Shown in pieces: positions 46,323-56,562 of a stretch of DNA of 64,000 nt. Position 1 is the first letter of the stretch, and each line of letters begins with the position of its first letter. The stretch spans positions 14,925-78,924 of the forward strand of contig DEQQ01000081.1 of the NCBI GenBank assembly GCA_002360455.1. The letters run 5' to 3'. A program made the position numbers and the translations under genes. The notes beneath the pieces were generated by a model. That model saw only the letters and a list, made by a program, of their open reading frames with translations. It was not told the DNA's origin and ran no database searches. This stretch comes from Saprospiraceae bacterium UBA3362. GTDB taxonomy: Bacteria > Bacteroidota > Bacteroidia > Chitinophagales > Saprospiraceae.

Positions 46323-46979
46323 TTATGATATGCTATTTTTTACAACGCCTTCTAACATCGGAACAAATCGAAACATACCGTAATCTTCTTGCTTAATTTC
46401 GGATGTCGATTTGATAAATTTTCTCATCATTTGATCTAAACCATAATTCACCGGAGCAACCAAAATCCCTCCTTCTTTCAACTGATCAAATAAACATTCC
46501 GGAACCTGCGGAATTGCTGCAGTAATCAAAATTCTATCAAAAGGAGCAAACCGCGGAAGTCCTAAAAATCCATCTCCACAAAATGTTCTTACCTGCTGAT
46601 AGCCAATTTGCGTTAGCCTTTTAGTGGTCTTTTCATACAAATGCTCAAATCTCTCAATAGAATACACTTTACAACCCATTTCAACCAAGACTGAAGCTTG
46701 ATATCCGGAACCAAGACCGATTTCAAGAACCCTCATTTTCTCAGTTATTTCTAACAAGGCCGTTTGCATAGCTACAGTATAGGGCTGAGAGATGGTTTGT
46801 CCGCAATCTATGGGAAATGCCTGATCCTTATAAGCCCATTCCTCAAAAGCCTTATCCAAAAATAGATGCCGAGGCACAGACGCTATCGCACTCAATACTT
46901 TTGGATCCTTTATCCCTTTCTGAATAAGTTCACTGACTAATTGATTTCGCAAGCCTTTATGTCTGTAATCGTCTATCAT
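46323..46979 (-). CDS. pcm: Protein-L-isoaspartate O-methyltransferase
   Basis: 218 residues. VPRHLFLD, the substrate-loop DCGQTISQPYTVA and the SAM motif VLEIGLGSGYQASVL define Pcm, which repairs aged proteins by methylating isoaspartate. The ATG 46979 is only 7 bases from a consensus -7 box (46987-46994), so transcripts may have almost no leader. Confidence 0.94.
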   Translation of the reverse strand: MIDDYRHKGLRNQLVSELIQKGIKDPKVLSAIASVPRHLFLDKAFEEWAYKDQAFPIDCGQTISQPYTVAMQTALLEITEKMRVLEIGLGSGYQASVLVEMGCKVYSIERFEHLYEKTTKRLTQIGYQQVRTFCGDGFLGLPRFAPFDRILITAAIPQVPECLFDQLKEGGILVAPVNYGLDQMMRKFIKSTSEIKQEDYGMFRFVPMLEGVVKNSIS

Positions 46980-46986
46980 GGAATTG

Positions 46987-46994
46987 CAAAATTA
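46987..46994 (-). promoter_or_regulatory. -7 promoter box of pcm
   Basis: TAATTTTG on the minus strand, exact TAnnTTTG, ending 7 bases before the pcm ATG. The short distance implies a near-leaderless transcript if used. Confidence 0.35.
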
Positions 46995-47121
46995 AACTAA
47001 TACTCTCATTCTTAAACTTAATTCTCCATATTCAATTTAGCTCATTTTTATCGTTATCATTTCCTCTATAATTAAAACAAGGCCTATCCTGTATTTGGAA
47101 CCTACTGTAAGATAAATTGAG

Positions 47122-47129
47122 TAAATTTG
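47122..47129 (+). promoter_or_regulatory. -7 promoter box of the phosphohexomutase gene
   Basis: TAAATTTG, exact TAnnTTTG, 23 bases before ATG 47153; a TTTG lies 24 bases upstream of it. It overlaps an alternative in-frame TTG start (47117), arguing against that start. Confidence 0.5.
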
Positions 47130-47152
47130 CGTCCATATTTCAATTTATCAAG

Positions 47153-48547
47153 ATGACTGCAATCAAATTTGGTACCGATGGATGGCGAGCCATCATAGCT
47201 GAGACCTACACCGTTGACAATGTACGCAGAGTTGCTCGAGGAACAGCTCTTTGGATGAAATCCAAAGGAATGAGCAAAGTAATCATAGGCCATGATTGCA
47301 GATTTGGAGGTAAAATGTTTTTGGAAGCTGCAGCCGTTGAATTTACTATTGAGGGAATCCAAGTAATCGCAGCCGATGGCATTGTCTCAACTCCTATGGT
47401 TTCTCTTGCCGTAGTAAAACACAGCTGCGATTTAGGTGTTGTAATCACTGCAAGTCATAATCCTCCAACTTATAATGGGTATAAATTAAAATCTTCTTAT
47501 GGTGGACCCAGCACTCCGACAGAAATAGAGGAGGTTGAAAAACTAATTCCTGAAAATACTTCAAAGGCCGACACTAACTTTCAAAAAGAAATTGAAAAAG
47601 GGACAATCGTATTGTCCAATTTAGAATCTTTATATGAACAACATGTACGGTCCAACTTCGATGTACCGGCCATTTTAAAGCAAGACAAAATGGTCTATGA
47701 TTCAATGTTTGGAGCCGGTCAGTTTGTAATGCGCAAGCTCTTTCCCGGTACAGTGCAACTCCATTCCGAACATAATCCGGGATTCAGCAACACAGCTCCA
47801 GAACCTATAGCTAAAAACATGACAGAACTCATGAATTACATGAAGACTTCTGCTAATGGTCGAGTTGCCTTTGCTACAGATGGAGATGCGGACCGTATTG
47901 CCATGGTGGATGAAGATGGCAATTTAGTTGATTCACATCATGTTCTTTTATTGCTTATGTATTATCTTGTAGAATACAAAAAAATGAAGGGCAAAATTGT
48001 CGTAAGCTGTTCCGTGAGCAACAAAATAAACAAACTTGCTAAGCTTTATCAAATGGAATGCATCAGTACAAAAATTGGTTTCAAATATATTGCAGAGTAT
48101 ATTTTAGCCGGGGATGTATTGGTAGGCGGAGAAGAATCCGGTGGCCTGGCGATCGCTGGACATATTCCGGAACGAGATGGAATATGGATAGGTTTAACCA
48201 TTCTTGAATTGATGTCCAAAACAGGGAAATCACTAAAAGAGTTAATTCAAATTCTGTATGATAAAGTAGGATCTTTTTCTTATGATCGTCTGGATCTTCA
48301 TTTGAGTACAGAACAAATGCAATCTGTAAAACAAATTTTGAGTACAGATGATATTACCGAATGGGGTCCATTTAAAGTGATTGCAAAAGAAAAAATAGAT
48401 GGGGACAAGTTTTATTTTGAAAACGACAGCTGGCTAATGTTCAGAGCATCAGGTACAGAGCCTGTTTTGCGAATTTACGCGCAAGGTGTAAATGGAGATC
48501 AGGTAAAACAAATTCACTCTCATGCAAGACAGAGACTTGGAATTTAA
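47153..48547 (+). CDS. Phosphoglucomutase/phosphomannomutase family protein
   Basis: 464 residues. Alpha-D-phosphohexomutase fold with the phosphoserine loop TASHNPPTYNGYK, metal site DGDADRIAMVDEDG, sugar loop GGEESGGL and phosphate-binding RASGTEPVLRIY. It interconverts hexose 1- and 6-phosphates. It may feed the manC product, though the two are not in one operon. Substrate specificity (glucose, mannose or both) is not evident. Confidence 0.92.
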   Translation: MTAIKFGTDGWRAIIAETYTVDNVRRVARGTALWMKSKGMSKVIIGHDCRFGGKMFLEAAAVEFTIEGIQVIAADGIVSTPMVSLAVVKHSCDLGVVITASHNPPTYNGYKLKSSYGGPSTPTEIEEVEKLIPENTSKADTNFQKEIEKGTIVLSNLESLYEQHVRSNFDVPAILKQDKMVYDSMFGAGQFVMRKLFPGTVQLHSEHNPGFSNTAPEPIAKNMTELMNYMKTSANGRVAFATDGDADRIAMVDEDGNLVDSHHVLLLLMYYLVEYKKMKGKIVVSCSVSNKINKLAKLYQMECISTKIGFKYIAEYILAGDVLVGGEESGGLAIAGHIPERDGIWIGLTILELMSKTGKSLKELIQILYDKVGSFSYDRLDLHLSTEQMQSVKQILSTDDITEWGPFKVIAKEKIDGDKFYFENDSWLMFRASGTEPVLRIYAQGVNGDQVKQIHSHARQRLGI

Positions 48548-48721
48548 TATAACCAATGAGCCCAAACAAGAAATGAACTTTAATTGAATTCCATCTAAAA
48601 TTCACACAACTATTCTAAACCAAATGGCATAAACAAGCCCAATTAAAATATAACACATTTTAATTATTCTAATATATTAATTTTATCTATCTTTCGGTTT
48701 TTATTGATTCCAAATTTAGTA

Positions 48722-50968
48722 ATGAATCTTCTGGACCAACTTAATGAAGTACAACGTGGAGCTGTAAGTACGATATCAGGGCCGGTAATGGTCATCGCAG
48801 GCCCCGGATCCGGAAAAACAAGAGTACTCACTTATAGATTGGCTTATCTCCTACAACAAGGAGTCAACCCATGGAATATTCTAAGCTTGACTTTTACAAA
48901 TAAGGCGGCAAAAGAAATGACAGAAAGAATATCTCATGTCATTGGACCTAATGCAAAAAAAGTTTGGAGCGGAACCTTCCATTCTATTTTTTCAAGAATC
49001 TTGAGAATTGAAGCTGAAAAAATTGGATTCCCAAAAAGTTTTTCTATTTATGACACAGACGATAGCAAGTCATTAATAAATGAGATAATCAAGGAGCTTA
49101 ATCTAAATACAAAAAATTATAATCCCAATACCATCAGAACCCGAATTTCTTCTGCAAAATCAAATTTAATTACACCCATTATGTACGAAAATGATTCTGA
49201 ACTGATAGAGCAGGACAGAATCAATAATATGCCTTACACCTCTTCGATATATAAAAAGTACATGGTCAAATGCATTCAAGCGGGCGCTATGGATTTTGAT
49301 GACCTTCTGCTTCAGATGTATAGATTATTTCAAGAAAATCCTGACAATGTTTTGGATAAATACAGAAGTCAATTTCAATATCTAATGGTAGATGAATTTC
49401 AGGATACAAACTACCTGCAGTATGCCATAATAAAAAAACTAAGTCTTTATAACAATAGTCCACGCAATATTTGTATTGTGGGAGACGATGCGCAGAGTAT
49501 CTATTCTTTTAGAGGAGCAACAATTAGCAATATTCTCGATTTTGAATCCGACTTTCCGGATGTACAAGTATTCAAACTAGAACAAAATTACAGAAGCACA
49601 AATCATATTGTCCAAGCTGCCAATGATGTTATTACTTTCAACAAAAATCAAATCAAAAAAGAGATTTGGACAGAACATAAAGAAGGTCAAAAAATAAAAT
49701 TATTCAAGACCGCAACAGATGTAGATGAAGGAAAGAAAATAGTGGACTATATCGTTGAATTAAAAAACAGATATCACATTCCCAATAAAGAAATTGCAAT
49801 TCTGTATAGAACCAATGCTCAATCTAGAATCTTCGAAGAACAGCTCAGAAGGCTCAATGTTCCGTACAAAGTATTCGGTGGAATGTCCTTCTATCAAAGA
49901 AAAGAAATCAAAGATTTAATCGCATATATCAGACTGGTAGTTAATACCAAGGACAATGAAGCCTTCAAAAGGGTAATCAACTTTCCTAAAAGAGGATTGG
50001 GAGATTCTACTTTGGATAAATTTCTACAATATTCTAACGAAAATAATTGTTCACTGTGGCAAGCATCAGGCGAACTTATGCTTAGTGGCAGAGCCTCAGC
50101 TTCCATACAAATGTTTCGAGCTCAAATTTATGAAATGAATCTTTATGCTCAGAAAGCCAGTGCCTATGAAGCTGCAATGAATATCTATAAGCTAAGCGGA
50201 CTCTCTGCAGAAATGAAATCTGATATAACCACAGAAGGAATTTCCAGACTAGAAAATGTTATGGCTTTGTTGGATGGTATCAAAGAGTTTACAGATCAAG
50301 ACGAACTGAGGGACGACGAAACTGCTGACAGATCATTGGCAAGTTACCTCCAGACCATCGCATTGATTACAGATCAAGACCAAGTTGATGCCAATGCTGA
50401 ATTTATTACACTCATGTCCATTCACTCTGCAAAAGGACTTGAATTTGATGCTGTAATTGTAGCCGGATTGGAAGAAAAACTCTTTCCATCTTTTATGAGC
50501 ATGAATACCCTGGAGCAATTGGATGAAGAACGCCGATTGTTTTATGTTGCAATCACAAGAGCTAGAAAACATTTGATCTTAAGCTATGCTACGTCTCGCT
50601 ATTTCTTTGGAAATTTAAGAATCAATGAGCCTTCAAGATTTATCTCAGAGATAGACAATACAAGATTTGAAGTGGAGCAACATAAGAAACATTCTTTCTT
50701 TGATGCTGACGACAAATCCAACAGACCTAGAGTAACACTGTCCAAACCAAAAGAAATCCACATTGATCCCAAGCATAATTTTATACCAAGCCCTATGACT
50801 GATATCATAGTTGGAAAAAGAGTATTGCATCAAAAATTTGGGTATGGCAAAGTACTTGGAATAGATGGAAGTAAAGATATGAAAATTGCCACTATCGAAT
50901 TTGGAGAAATTGATACGCCGGAAAGAAAAATCATACTAAAATATGCCAAACTACAGGTTTTGGATTAG
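48722..50968 (+). CDS. UvrD/PcrA-family DNA helicase
   Basis: 748 residues from ATG 48722. SF1A helicase: Walker A GPGSGKTR, motif Ia LTFTNKAA, Walker B VDEFQDTN, motif III GDDAQSIYSFRGA, motif IV EQNYRST, motif V SIHSAKGLEF, motif VI YVAITRAR. It unwinds DNA 3'-5' in repair and replication restart; PcrA and UvrD cannot be told apart here. The C-terminal Tudor-like region (VLHQKFGYGKVLG) binds RNA polymerase in homologues. It overlaps the next gene by 26 bases. Confidence 0.94.
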   Translation: MNLLDQLNEVQRGAVSTISGPVMVIAGPGSGKTRVLTYRLAYLLQQGVNPWNILSLTFTNKAAKEMTERISHVIGPNAKKVWSGTFHSIFSRILRIEAEKIGFPKSFSIYDTDDSKSLINEIIKELNLNTKNYNPNTIRTRISSAKSNLITPIMYENDSELIEQDRINNMPYTSSIYKKYMVKCIQAGAMDFDDLLLQMYRLFQENPDNVLDKYRSQFQYLMVDEFQDTNYLQYAIIKKLSLYNNSPRNICIVGDDAQSIYSFRGATISNILDFESDFPDVQVFKLEQNYRSTNHIVQAANDVITFNKNQIKKEIWTEHKEGQKIKLFKTATDVDEGKKIVDYIVELKNRYHIPNKEIAILYRTNAQSRIFEEQLRRLNVPYKVFGGMSFYQRKEIKDLIAYIRLVVNTKDNEAFKRVINFPKRGLGDSTLDKFLQYSNENNCSLWQASGELMLSGRASASIQMFRAQIYEMNLYAQKASAYEAAMNIYKLSGLSAEMKSDITTEGISRLENVMALLDGIKEFTDQDELRDDETADRSLASYLQTIALITDQDQVDANAEFITLMSIHSAKGLEFDAVIVAGLEEKLFPSFMSMNTLEQLDEERRLFYVAITRARKHLILSYATSRYFFGNLRINEPSRFISEIDNTRFEVEQHKKHSFFDADDKSNRPRVTLSKPKEIHIDPKHNFIPSPMTDIIVGKRVLHQKFGYGKVLGIDGSKDMKIATIEFGEIDTPERKIILKYAKLQVLD

Positions 50969-51833
50969 TGTTGTCTGGACAATTGTTTCACCTCAAATTT
51001 GCATTGCTCAAAAAGCCAAGATTCACAAATCCAATAAGTTGCCTTCTGTGCTAAATGAAACTTCGGGAATAATAAGCTTAAACAATGGAAAAAGTTTTTG
51101 GACTCATAACGATGGTGGCAATCCTCCCCTATTGATTGAAGTTGACCCCAATGGCAAGATTCTAAAACAAGCTAAAATAATCAATGCCCAAAATACAGAC
51201 TGGGAAGACCTGCATTTTGATGGCAAAGAAAACATCATTATTGGAGATACCGGAAACAATGCCCAGACCAGAACAGGAGGAGTTTTTTATACAATCCGGA
51301 AAAATGAGTTATTGACAACTGATAGCATTGAAGCCGGAATAATAAAATTCGAATTTGAAAAACTAACAGATCCAAATCACCAAAATAAGTCCTTGAAGAT
51401 CTATGATTCTGAAGCTTTTGTTTATTTGGATTCTGCTCTATTTATGTTCTCAAAACACTGGGATAAATACGGCCTAAAACAAAGCATCGTTTATAAAATT
51501 GATTTACGTTCCAAGCCCTATAGAGCAAAAATAATCGATACCCTTTATTTATCCAGGGGCCAGCTTTTTAAAAACCAAATCACATCAGCCTGCTTTTCCC
51601 AAAATAAAGAAACGATTTACCTTCTCACGGCCAACGCAATCATACCCATAAATATCCAAAGTCTATTAGAACACAGCTTGCATTCCAAAAACATTCGCAA
51701 AATCAAACTCAAATCCTTTTCGCAAAAAGAAGCAATAGTTCAATACAACTCCAATCAGTTTGCAATTACTTGTGAGCGCAACAAAATCTTATTCCAAAAA
51801 CCAAAAATTACTCACCTGAGTTTGAAATATTAA
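50943..51833 (+). CDS. Secreted protein of unknown function, SdiA-regulated/phytase-like propeller
   Basis: 296 residues. A short signal peptide (to about residue 22, ICIAQ) is followed by LNETSGIISLNNGKSFWTH with NDGG. Further on are TDWEDLHFDG and IIGDTGNN, a pattern common to secreted beta-propellers that are sometimes annotated as SdiA-regulated or phytase-like. The substrate is unknown. The start at 50943 lies 26 bases before the end of the helicase gene in another frame, so translation is probably coupled. Confidence 0.65.
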   Translation: MPNYRFWISVVWTIVSPQICIAQKAKIHKSNKLPSVLNETSGIISLNNGKSFWTHNDGGNPPLLIEVDPNGKILKQAKIINAQNTDWEDLHFDGKENIIIGDTGNNAQTRTGGVFYTIRKNELLTTDSIEAGIIKFEFEKLTDPNHQNKSLKIYDSEAFVYLDSALFMFSKHWDKYGLKQSIVYKIDLRSKPYRAKIIDTLYLSRGQLFKNQITSACFSQNKETIYLLTANAIIPINIQSLLEHSLHSKNIRKIKLKSFSQKEAIVQYNSNQFAITCERNKILFQKPKITHLSLKY

Positions 51834-51858
51834 ATTTCCGGTTTTGCCGTTCTTCATG

Positions 51859-51866
51859 TAACTTTG
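51859..51866 (+). promoter_or_regulatory. -7 promoter box of the histidine kinase gene
   Basis: TAACTTTG, exact TAnnTTTG, ending 10 bases before ATG 51877, so the leader would be very short. No -33 at normal spacing. Confidence 0.4.
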
Positions 51867-51876
51867 CTAAGCAAAT

Positions 51877-53022
51877 ATGAATATTTACACAAATACAAGT
51901 CGTTGGAAACTAATTTTGTTTTTAGCCGGTCTTTGTATATTGATTGTCCCCTGGTTTTTGACCAACTACATTGCAAAAAAACTTGAACAGAGCGAACATA
52001 GAAAAATGGAAATCTATGCCCGCACAATGGAGGAGCTGACAAAAAGCACAGAGGGACAGGTGGATTATACTTATCATCAATCCATTTTAGAATCTTTTAA
52101 GGACATTCCAATTCTAGCTCTGAATGATGAAGGAAAAGTCGTTGATGTTATAAACTACGGCACCATTGAAGACACCGTCAAAGTTTTGAAAGAATTTCAG
52201 TCTTCCGGAATACCGCCTATTGAAAGTTTTGGATATGCCAGATTCATTTATTATAAACACCCATTCACTTTAACTTTACTCAAATTTTTTCCTTTAGCTC
52301 AACTTATTTTACTCTTACTCTATGCCTTAATAGGATATGGTGTTTTCAATACCTCAAGAAGAGAAGAACAAAATAGAGTTTGGGTTGGAATGGCCAAAGA
52401 AACTGCACATCAACTGGGAACTCCGATTTCAGGCATTGTCGGTTGGATAGAAAATTTGAAACTTGGAGATGATTTGACTCAAAATCATTCTGAAATTATT
52501 AAAGAAATGGAGGCTGATGTTCTCAAGCTCCAACAAGTAGCCGACAGGTTTTCGAAGATTGGTTCAAAACCCGAACTTAAAACCTCAGACCTTGTATTAG
52601 AATTATCGCAGGTAATAAAATACATCGAAGCCAGAGCTCCCAAAACAATTCATTTGAATTTTTCCCAATCTGAACTTATAAACAGTTTTTATGTCCATTT
52701 AAACTCCAATTTATTTCAATGGGTAATAGAAAATTTATTGAGAAATTCACTTGATGCTATGGATGGAAATGGGACCATAGATGTAACTGTTTTCTCTGAA
52801 CCAAAAACATACAACATAGAGATCAAAGATTCAGGGCATGGCATTGCACCTAATAAATTAAAAACCATTTTCAAACCAGGTTATACTACCAAGACTCGCG
52901 GATGGGGTCTTGGACTCTCACTCGCAAAAAGAATTATAGAAAATTACCATAATGGTAAAATCTATGTCAAAGAATCTGAAATAGGCAAAGGAACTACTTT
53001 CGTAATCGAACTTAACAAATAA
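51877..53022 (+). CDS. Membrane sensor histidine kinase
   Basis: 381 residues. A first transmembrane helix (about 11-30), a ~100-residue extracytoplasmic sensor domain, and a second helix (about 133-152) precede the kinase. The H box ETAHQLGTPIS contains the phosphoacceptor His178. The ATPase domain shows the N box (NSLDAM), G1 (DSGHGIAP) and G2 (RGWGLGLSLAK). No response regulator gene lies nearby, so this is an orphan sensor in this window. The ligand is unknown. Confidence 0.9.
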   Translation: MNIYTNTSRWKLILFLAGLCILIVPWFLTNYIAKKLEQSEHRKMEIYARTMEELTKSTEGQVDYTYHQSILESFKDIPILALNDEGKVVDVINYGTIEDTVKVLKEFQSSGIPPIESFGYARFIYYKHPFTLTLLKFFPLAQLILLLLYALIGYGVFNTSRREEQNRVWVGMAKETAHQLGTPISGIVGWIENLKLGDDLTQNHSEIIKEMEADVLKLQQVADRFSKIGSKPELKTSDLVLELSQVIKYIEARAPKTIHLNFSQSELINSFYVHLNSNLFQWVIENLLRNSLDAMDGNGTIDVTVFSEPKTYNIEIKDSGHGIAPNKLKTIFKPGYTTKTRGWGLGLSLAKRIIENYHNGKIYVKESEIGKGTTFVIELNK

Positions 53023-53054
53023 TACTGAGAACTACATTAACCATTCCTGCACAA

Positions 53055-53095
53055 TGTCAAGAAATTTTGAGATTTGCTAAATTGACACTTTTTTT
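53055..53095 (+). terminator. Probable terminator after the histidine kinase
   Basis: TGTCAA (53055-53060) pairs with TTGACA (53082-53087), with an inner AAAT/ATTT pairing, followed by C and seven T's. The stem is short. Confidence 0.45.
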
Positions 53096-53175
53096 AGACA
53101 ATCGAACTTAGCGAGGTCGTATTCAATACGTTACTTGCTTGCCAAATAAATTCTCTATTTTCTCTTACGATTAGT

Positions 53176-54877
53176 TTATGGATTGGCATCATCGGCAAAG
53201 TAGTTGTAAAACTCCTTAATAAAATCTACCAATTCATTGTTCAATAAATTTGGATTCACAAAATCAACTAATTGATAATATTTGGACTTATCCATCATAC
53301 CTCGCGGTATTCCAGCTTCATCTAAGAATTTCTCAAAAAGAGGAGTCAAAAAATCATCACTTATTTTAGTTGTTACCCAAAATGAATTTGTCAACTGATT
53401 AAGAGTATTAGGAGGAATACTTCCTTCAACAAGTTCGCTAAACCTGCTCTGCCATAAAGGATCTGTGATCGTATAACCATACTCATATAATGTTTGTGGT
53501 AATGGAATATAATTCTCTATTTCATTTCTGCTCCATTGTTTGATAATTAGACCGGGTTGGTTGTTATCTACATTCTTCTTAAGGTTATCAAAAATTGCAT
53601 ATCCCTTGAGATTTGGAATATATTTTCTTAATGAATCAAAATGGCTCCACCTTATTTACATCATTACCTACAGGGTACGGAAAAACATTCTCTTCTATGA
53701 ATTGGTGAATATTATAAAAATTGAGTTTTTTACAGAATGCTTTTATAAAATCAAAGTCCGTCGTGCCTTCAAAATACAATATAAATGGACGTTGTTTTGC
53801 AATCAGAAATTCTTCATATCCAATTTCCCTTAAGACGGCCTTCACATACTTCTCTTGGTTCACTTGCTCAAACTCACCAAACATTCCCGAAATTACCAAA
53901 TCCTTTCCAAATGCACGATTCATTAAGCTTTCAGAATGACTTGCTACTATTAACTGACTATTCCTTTTCTTAGCAAGGTCACTTATCTTATCATAAATAT
54001 TGGATTGTCTAATTACTTCTAAATGGGCATCTGGCTCATCTAAAAGATTCACTGTGTTAGGAAACGCCAGTAAATAAACAAAGAGAAGAATAGCTTGTTT
54101 TGTACCACTTCCAAGAGATGATAAATCTACATTCTTTTTAGCTCCTTCATTATAACTCATTTTAAGTAATCCTGTTGCCGGAATATATTTTGGTGCATTA
54201 AGTTGTACTCTAAATAGACCTTCTATCTCAGCAACAAATAGCTTCCAGTTCTTTTTATCTTCCTGCTCATAGAGCAAATAACAGACATTTCTCAAGACAT
54301 CTGAAGTATTGCCAATTCCAATATATCTCAAGATAGAGCCTATCTCTAATTTATCTTCTGACGGTTTTAATCCTGCAACAGAGGGCAAAAAGCCGATTTT
54401 TTCTTTTAAAAGAACATCTGGAAATTCATAAACATTATTCTTATCATCTAGTGTAAGTCTTGCATAGATTAAGCTATCGCGACCATAATCAAATTCAAAT
54501 CCTGTTCTCCATCACTCATTGTTGGTAAACCCCTCTGCTCTAATTTCAATTCTTATATTTTTTACTGTTGATTTCCCTTCACCATTGGTTACCCCTTCTC
54601 TTACAATCAGATCTGTCCATAATTCTTTAAAATCACTGACCGATATATTCAGCAATTCTTCTAAATTAATGGCTACCCCGGTTCGTTTTTGAGCTTTACT
54701 TTTTTTGTTCACCCTTTCTGCACCCCAAGTTCTAACGGCAACGGCAAATAAAGAAATCGCTTGAAGCAGAGTACTTTTACCACCATTATTTGGTCCAATA
54801 ATCACGACAGATTGACCCAAGTCAATGGTCTGGTCTTTTATTTGTCGAAAATTCTTTATCCGTATTTTGGTAATCAT
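53176..54877 (-). pseudogene. Broken AAA-ATPase/TOPRIM (OLD-like) gene
   Basis: Three adjoining frame pieces make one ~565-residue protein. The 5' part has the ATPase start KIRIKNFRQIKDQTIDLG with Walker A GPNNGGKSTLL. It is cut by an in-frame TGA (54512-54514) between NNE and WRTGF. The same frame then continues (LLDEPDAHLEV as Walker B/D-loop; SHSESLMN) to a TOPRIM-like segment (YFEGTTDFDFIKAF). At about 53640 a one-base frame change separates NKVEP from HFDSLRKYIPNLKG and the rest, which runs to the stop at 53176. One nonsense and one frameshift: a pseudogene unless sequencing error is involved. Confidence 0.8.
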
Positions 54878-54924
54878 AATCTAATAATTTCTAATGATTC
54901 TATTCCTCTAGCGTCAATGATTTT

Positions 54925-55269
54925 TTAATTCATCATTTTTCTGTACCTAGATTGGAAGCTAAATCGGTTCACTAATGGCTTTGATTTTTCCTCATCACTT
55001 TCGGCTTTCAATTTTTGGCTAAAGTTACCCAACCTTATTTGCCTCTCTGCGGGTACTACGATCCTCACATGTTCGGTTTTTCGCTCCCATTGCAGATGTA
55101 GGTCAACCTGAGGGTTGGGCTGGTAGATTTTCCATTTATTACCTCCATGGTCTGTATGTGCGACAACTAAACCCACCGATGAATTATTTGTCCATTGTTT
55201 AATTTTAAGTTTGTTTTGCTTATTTGGTTTTTGAACAGCCTGCCTTGCAGTTTTAACACCATTTACCAT
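54925..55269 (-). CDS. Hypothetical basic protein upstream of the broken ATPase
   Basis: 114 residues, rich in Lys, Arg and Gln, with no membrane segment or signal peptide. It includes SSVGLVVAHTDHGGNKWK and a basic tail (RFSFQSRYRKMMN). I recognise no family. It ends 47 bases before the broken ATPase/TOPRIM gene on the same strand, so the two may once have been an operon. A near -7 box (TATCTTTA) lies ~36 bases before its ATG. It could be complete or the remnant of a longer gene. Confidence 0.5.
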   Translation of the reverse strand: MVNGVKTARQAVQKPNKQNKLKIKQWTNNSSVGLVVAHTDHGGNKWKIYQPNPQVDLHLQWERKTEHVRIVVPAERQIRLGNFSQKLKAESDEEKSKPLVNRFSFQSRYRKMMN

Positions 55270-55636
55270 GTGTATTAATTCAATTCTAATTCGCTATAAG
55301 TTTGTCGTAAAGATAATTTCTAAAAACATTATATTTTTATAAACTACCACAAAATTGTTAATTTTCTATTGATTCGAAGATAGGCCGAATATGGTTTAAG
55401 AGCATGTAATGACATGTATTTTTATAAATTGAGGCTGCCATCTTGACCTTTCTATTCCTTTATTTCCATTACATTCTCGCCAATTAAAAGACACCATAAT
55501 TCTGATCTAAAATAAACTTAATATCGATCAATTCAATTTATCATCACACAAAAAAGTCAACTCAACAATTCCGACTATTCTATATCTCAAAATAATATAA
55601 TAACGGATTTTGCATCGGCAGACTCTCGGATCTCAT
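55270..55636. other. AT-rich gap without gene
   Basis: No gene, tRNA or clear terminator. The only structure seen is the small hairpin CATGT-aatg-ACATG followed by TATTTTTA near 55404. Confidence 0.4.
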
Positions 55637-56557
55637 CTATTTCTCCAATATAAACTCCATCGGAATCCACAGCCTCTTTCTCCAATCCAACTCCGAATGA
55701 CTTGCTCCATCAAACTTTCTGCTCTCATACCTAAAATCGGATATCCTCAAACTTAAAATATAACTGTCCAATTGAGTTTGATATTCTTCATACCAGGCAT
55801 CAATATTTTCTGTTCCATAATCAAAATAAAGCCTATGACTTTTCAAACTTTTTTGCAGATCTAGGTTTTTTACATAAATCATAAATTGCTCGAATGGCTC
55901 CTTTGTATTATGCGCCACACTCCAAGGCCAATGAGTAGATAAGCAACAAGCTCTAGAAAACAAATCGGGATGTTTGAGTATAGCATAAAGACTGATGATT
56001 GCTCCCATACTCGAGCCTCCGATATAACAATGATCAACATCGCTCAGTGTTCGATAATTGGAATCTATATAGGGTTTAATTTCTTCAATGAGAAAACGCA
56101 AATACAAATCTGATTTTGGCCGACCACCATATTCAAGCCGAAGAAGATTACGCGAGCTCCTACTCAAAGATCGAAAAATATCTTCGGGCATAAATTCTCT
56201 AAATCGCTCTTTGCTGTTCCATATTCCTACCACTATACAATCTTCAACATTTGCCTCCTTCTTCAACTTTTCTATACATCGATCCATCTCTAATGGATTA
56301 CTGTTGTATGCTACCGCTGAGTCGAACAAATTCTGTCCATCATGCCAATAAATCACAGGATATGATACCAAAGAATCATGGTAATGCTCCGGCAAGTATA
56401 TTTCTATATTTCGAGACAATACAAACTTGGATTTGAATTGCATCAACCTCCACAGTTGATCACTAATTTTTACAAGCTCTTGAGCCTTGATTTCCTGCGT
56501 AAAAAACAAACTTAAAAACCAAGAATAGAAAATCTTCCATTGATATTTCACCTGCAA
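55637..56557 (-). CDS. Secreted esterase, alpha/beta hydrolase of the Fes/esterase D type
   Basis: About 306 residues. A hydrophobic N-terminal export signal ends near IKAQE. The hydrolase core has YPVIYWHDGQNLFD, nucleophile elbow GGSSMGA, and late HSELDWRKRL with the catalytic His. The family hydrolyses siderophore or carboxylic esters; the substrate is unknown. The start is uncertain: TTG 56557 or GTG two codons later. It begins about 5 bases after pyrG, probably in the same transcript. Confidence 0.8.
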   Translation of the reverse strand: MQVKYQWKIFYSWFLSLFFTQEIKAQELVKISDQLWRLMQFKSKFVLSRNIEIYLPEHYHDSLVSYPVIYWHDGQNLFDSAVAYNSNPLEMDRCIEKLKKEANVEDCIVVGIWNSKERFREFMPEDIFRSLSRSSRNLLRLEYGGRPKSDLYLRFLIEEIKPYIDSNYRTLSDVDHCYIGGSSMGAIISLYAILKHPDLFSRACCLSTHWPWSVAHNTKEPFEQFMIYVKNLDLQKSLKSHRLYFDYGTENIDAWYEEYQTQLDSYILSLRISDFRYESRKFDGASHSELDWRKRLWIPMEFILEK

Positions 56558-56562
56558 TTCAA

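Noticed and set aside
54512..54514. Selenocysteine at the in-frame TGA of the ATPase gene, given that selD is present
   Set aside because: The site is not a redox position, no SECIS-like hairpin is evident after it, no selA/selB is seen, and a second lesion (frameshift near 53640) makes decay the simpler reading.
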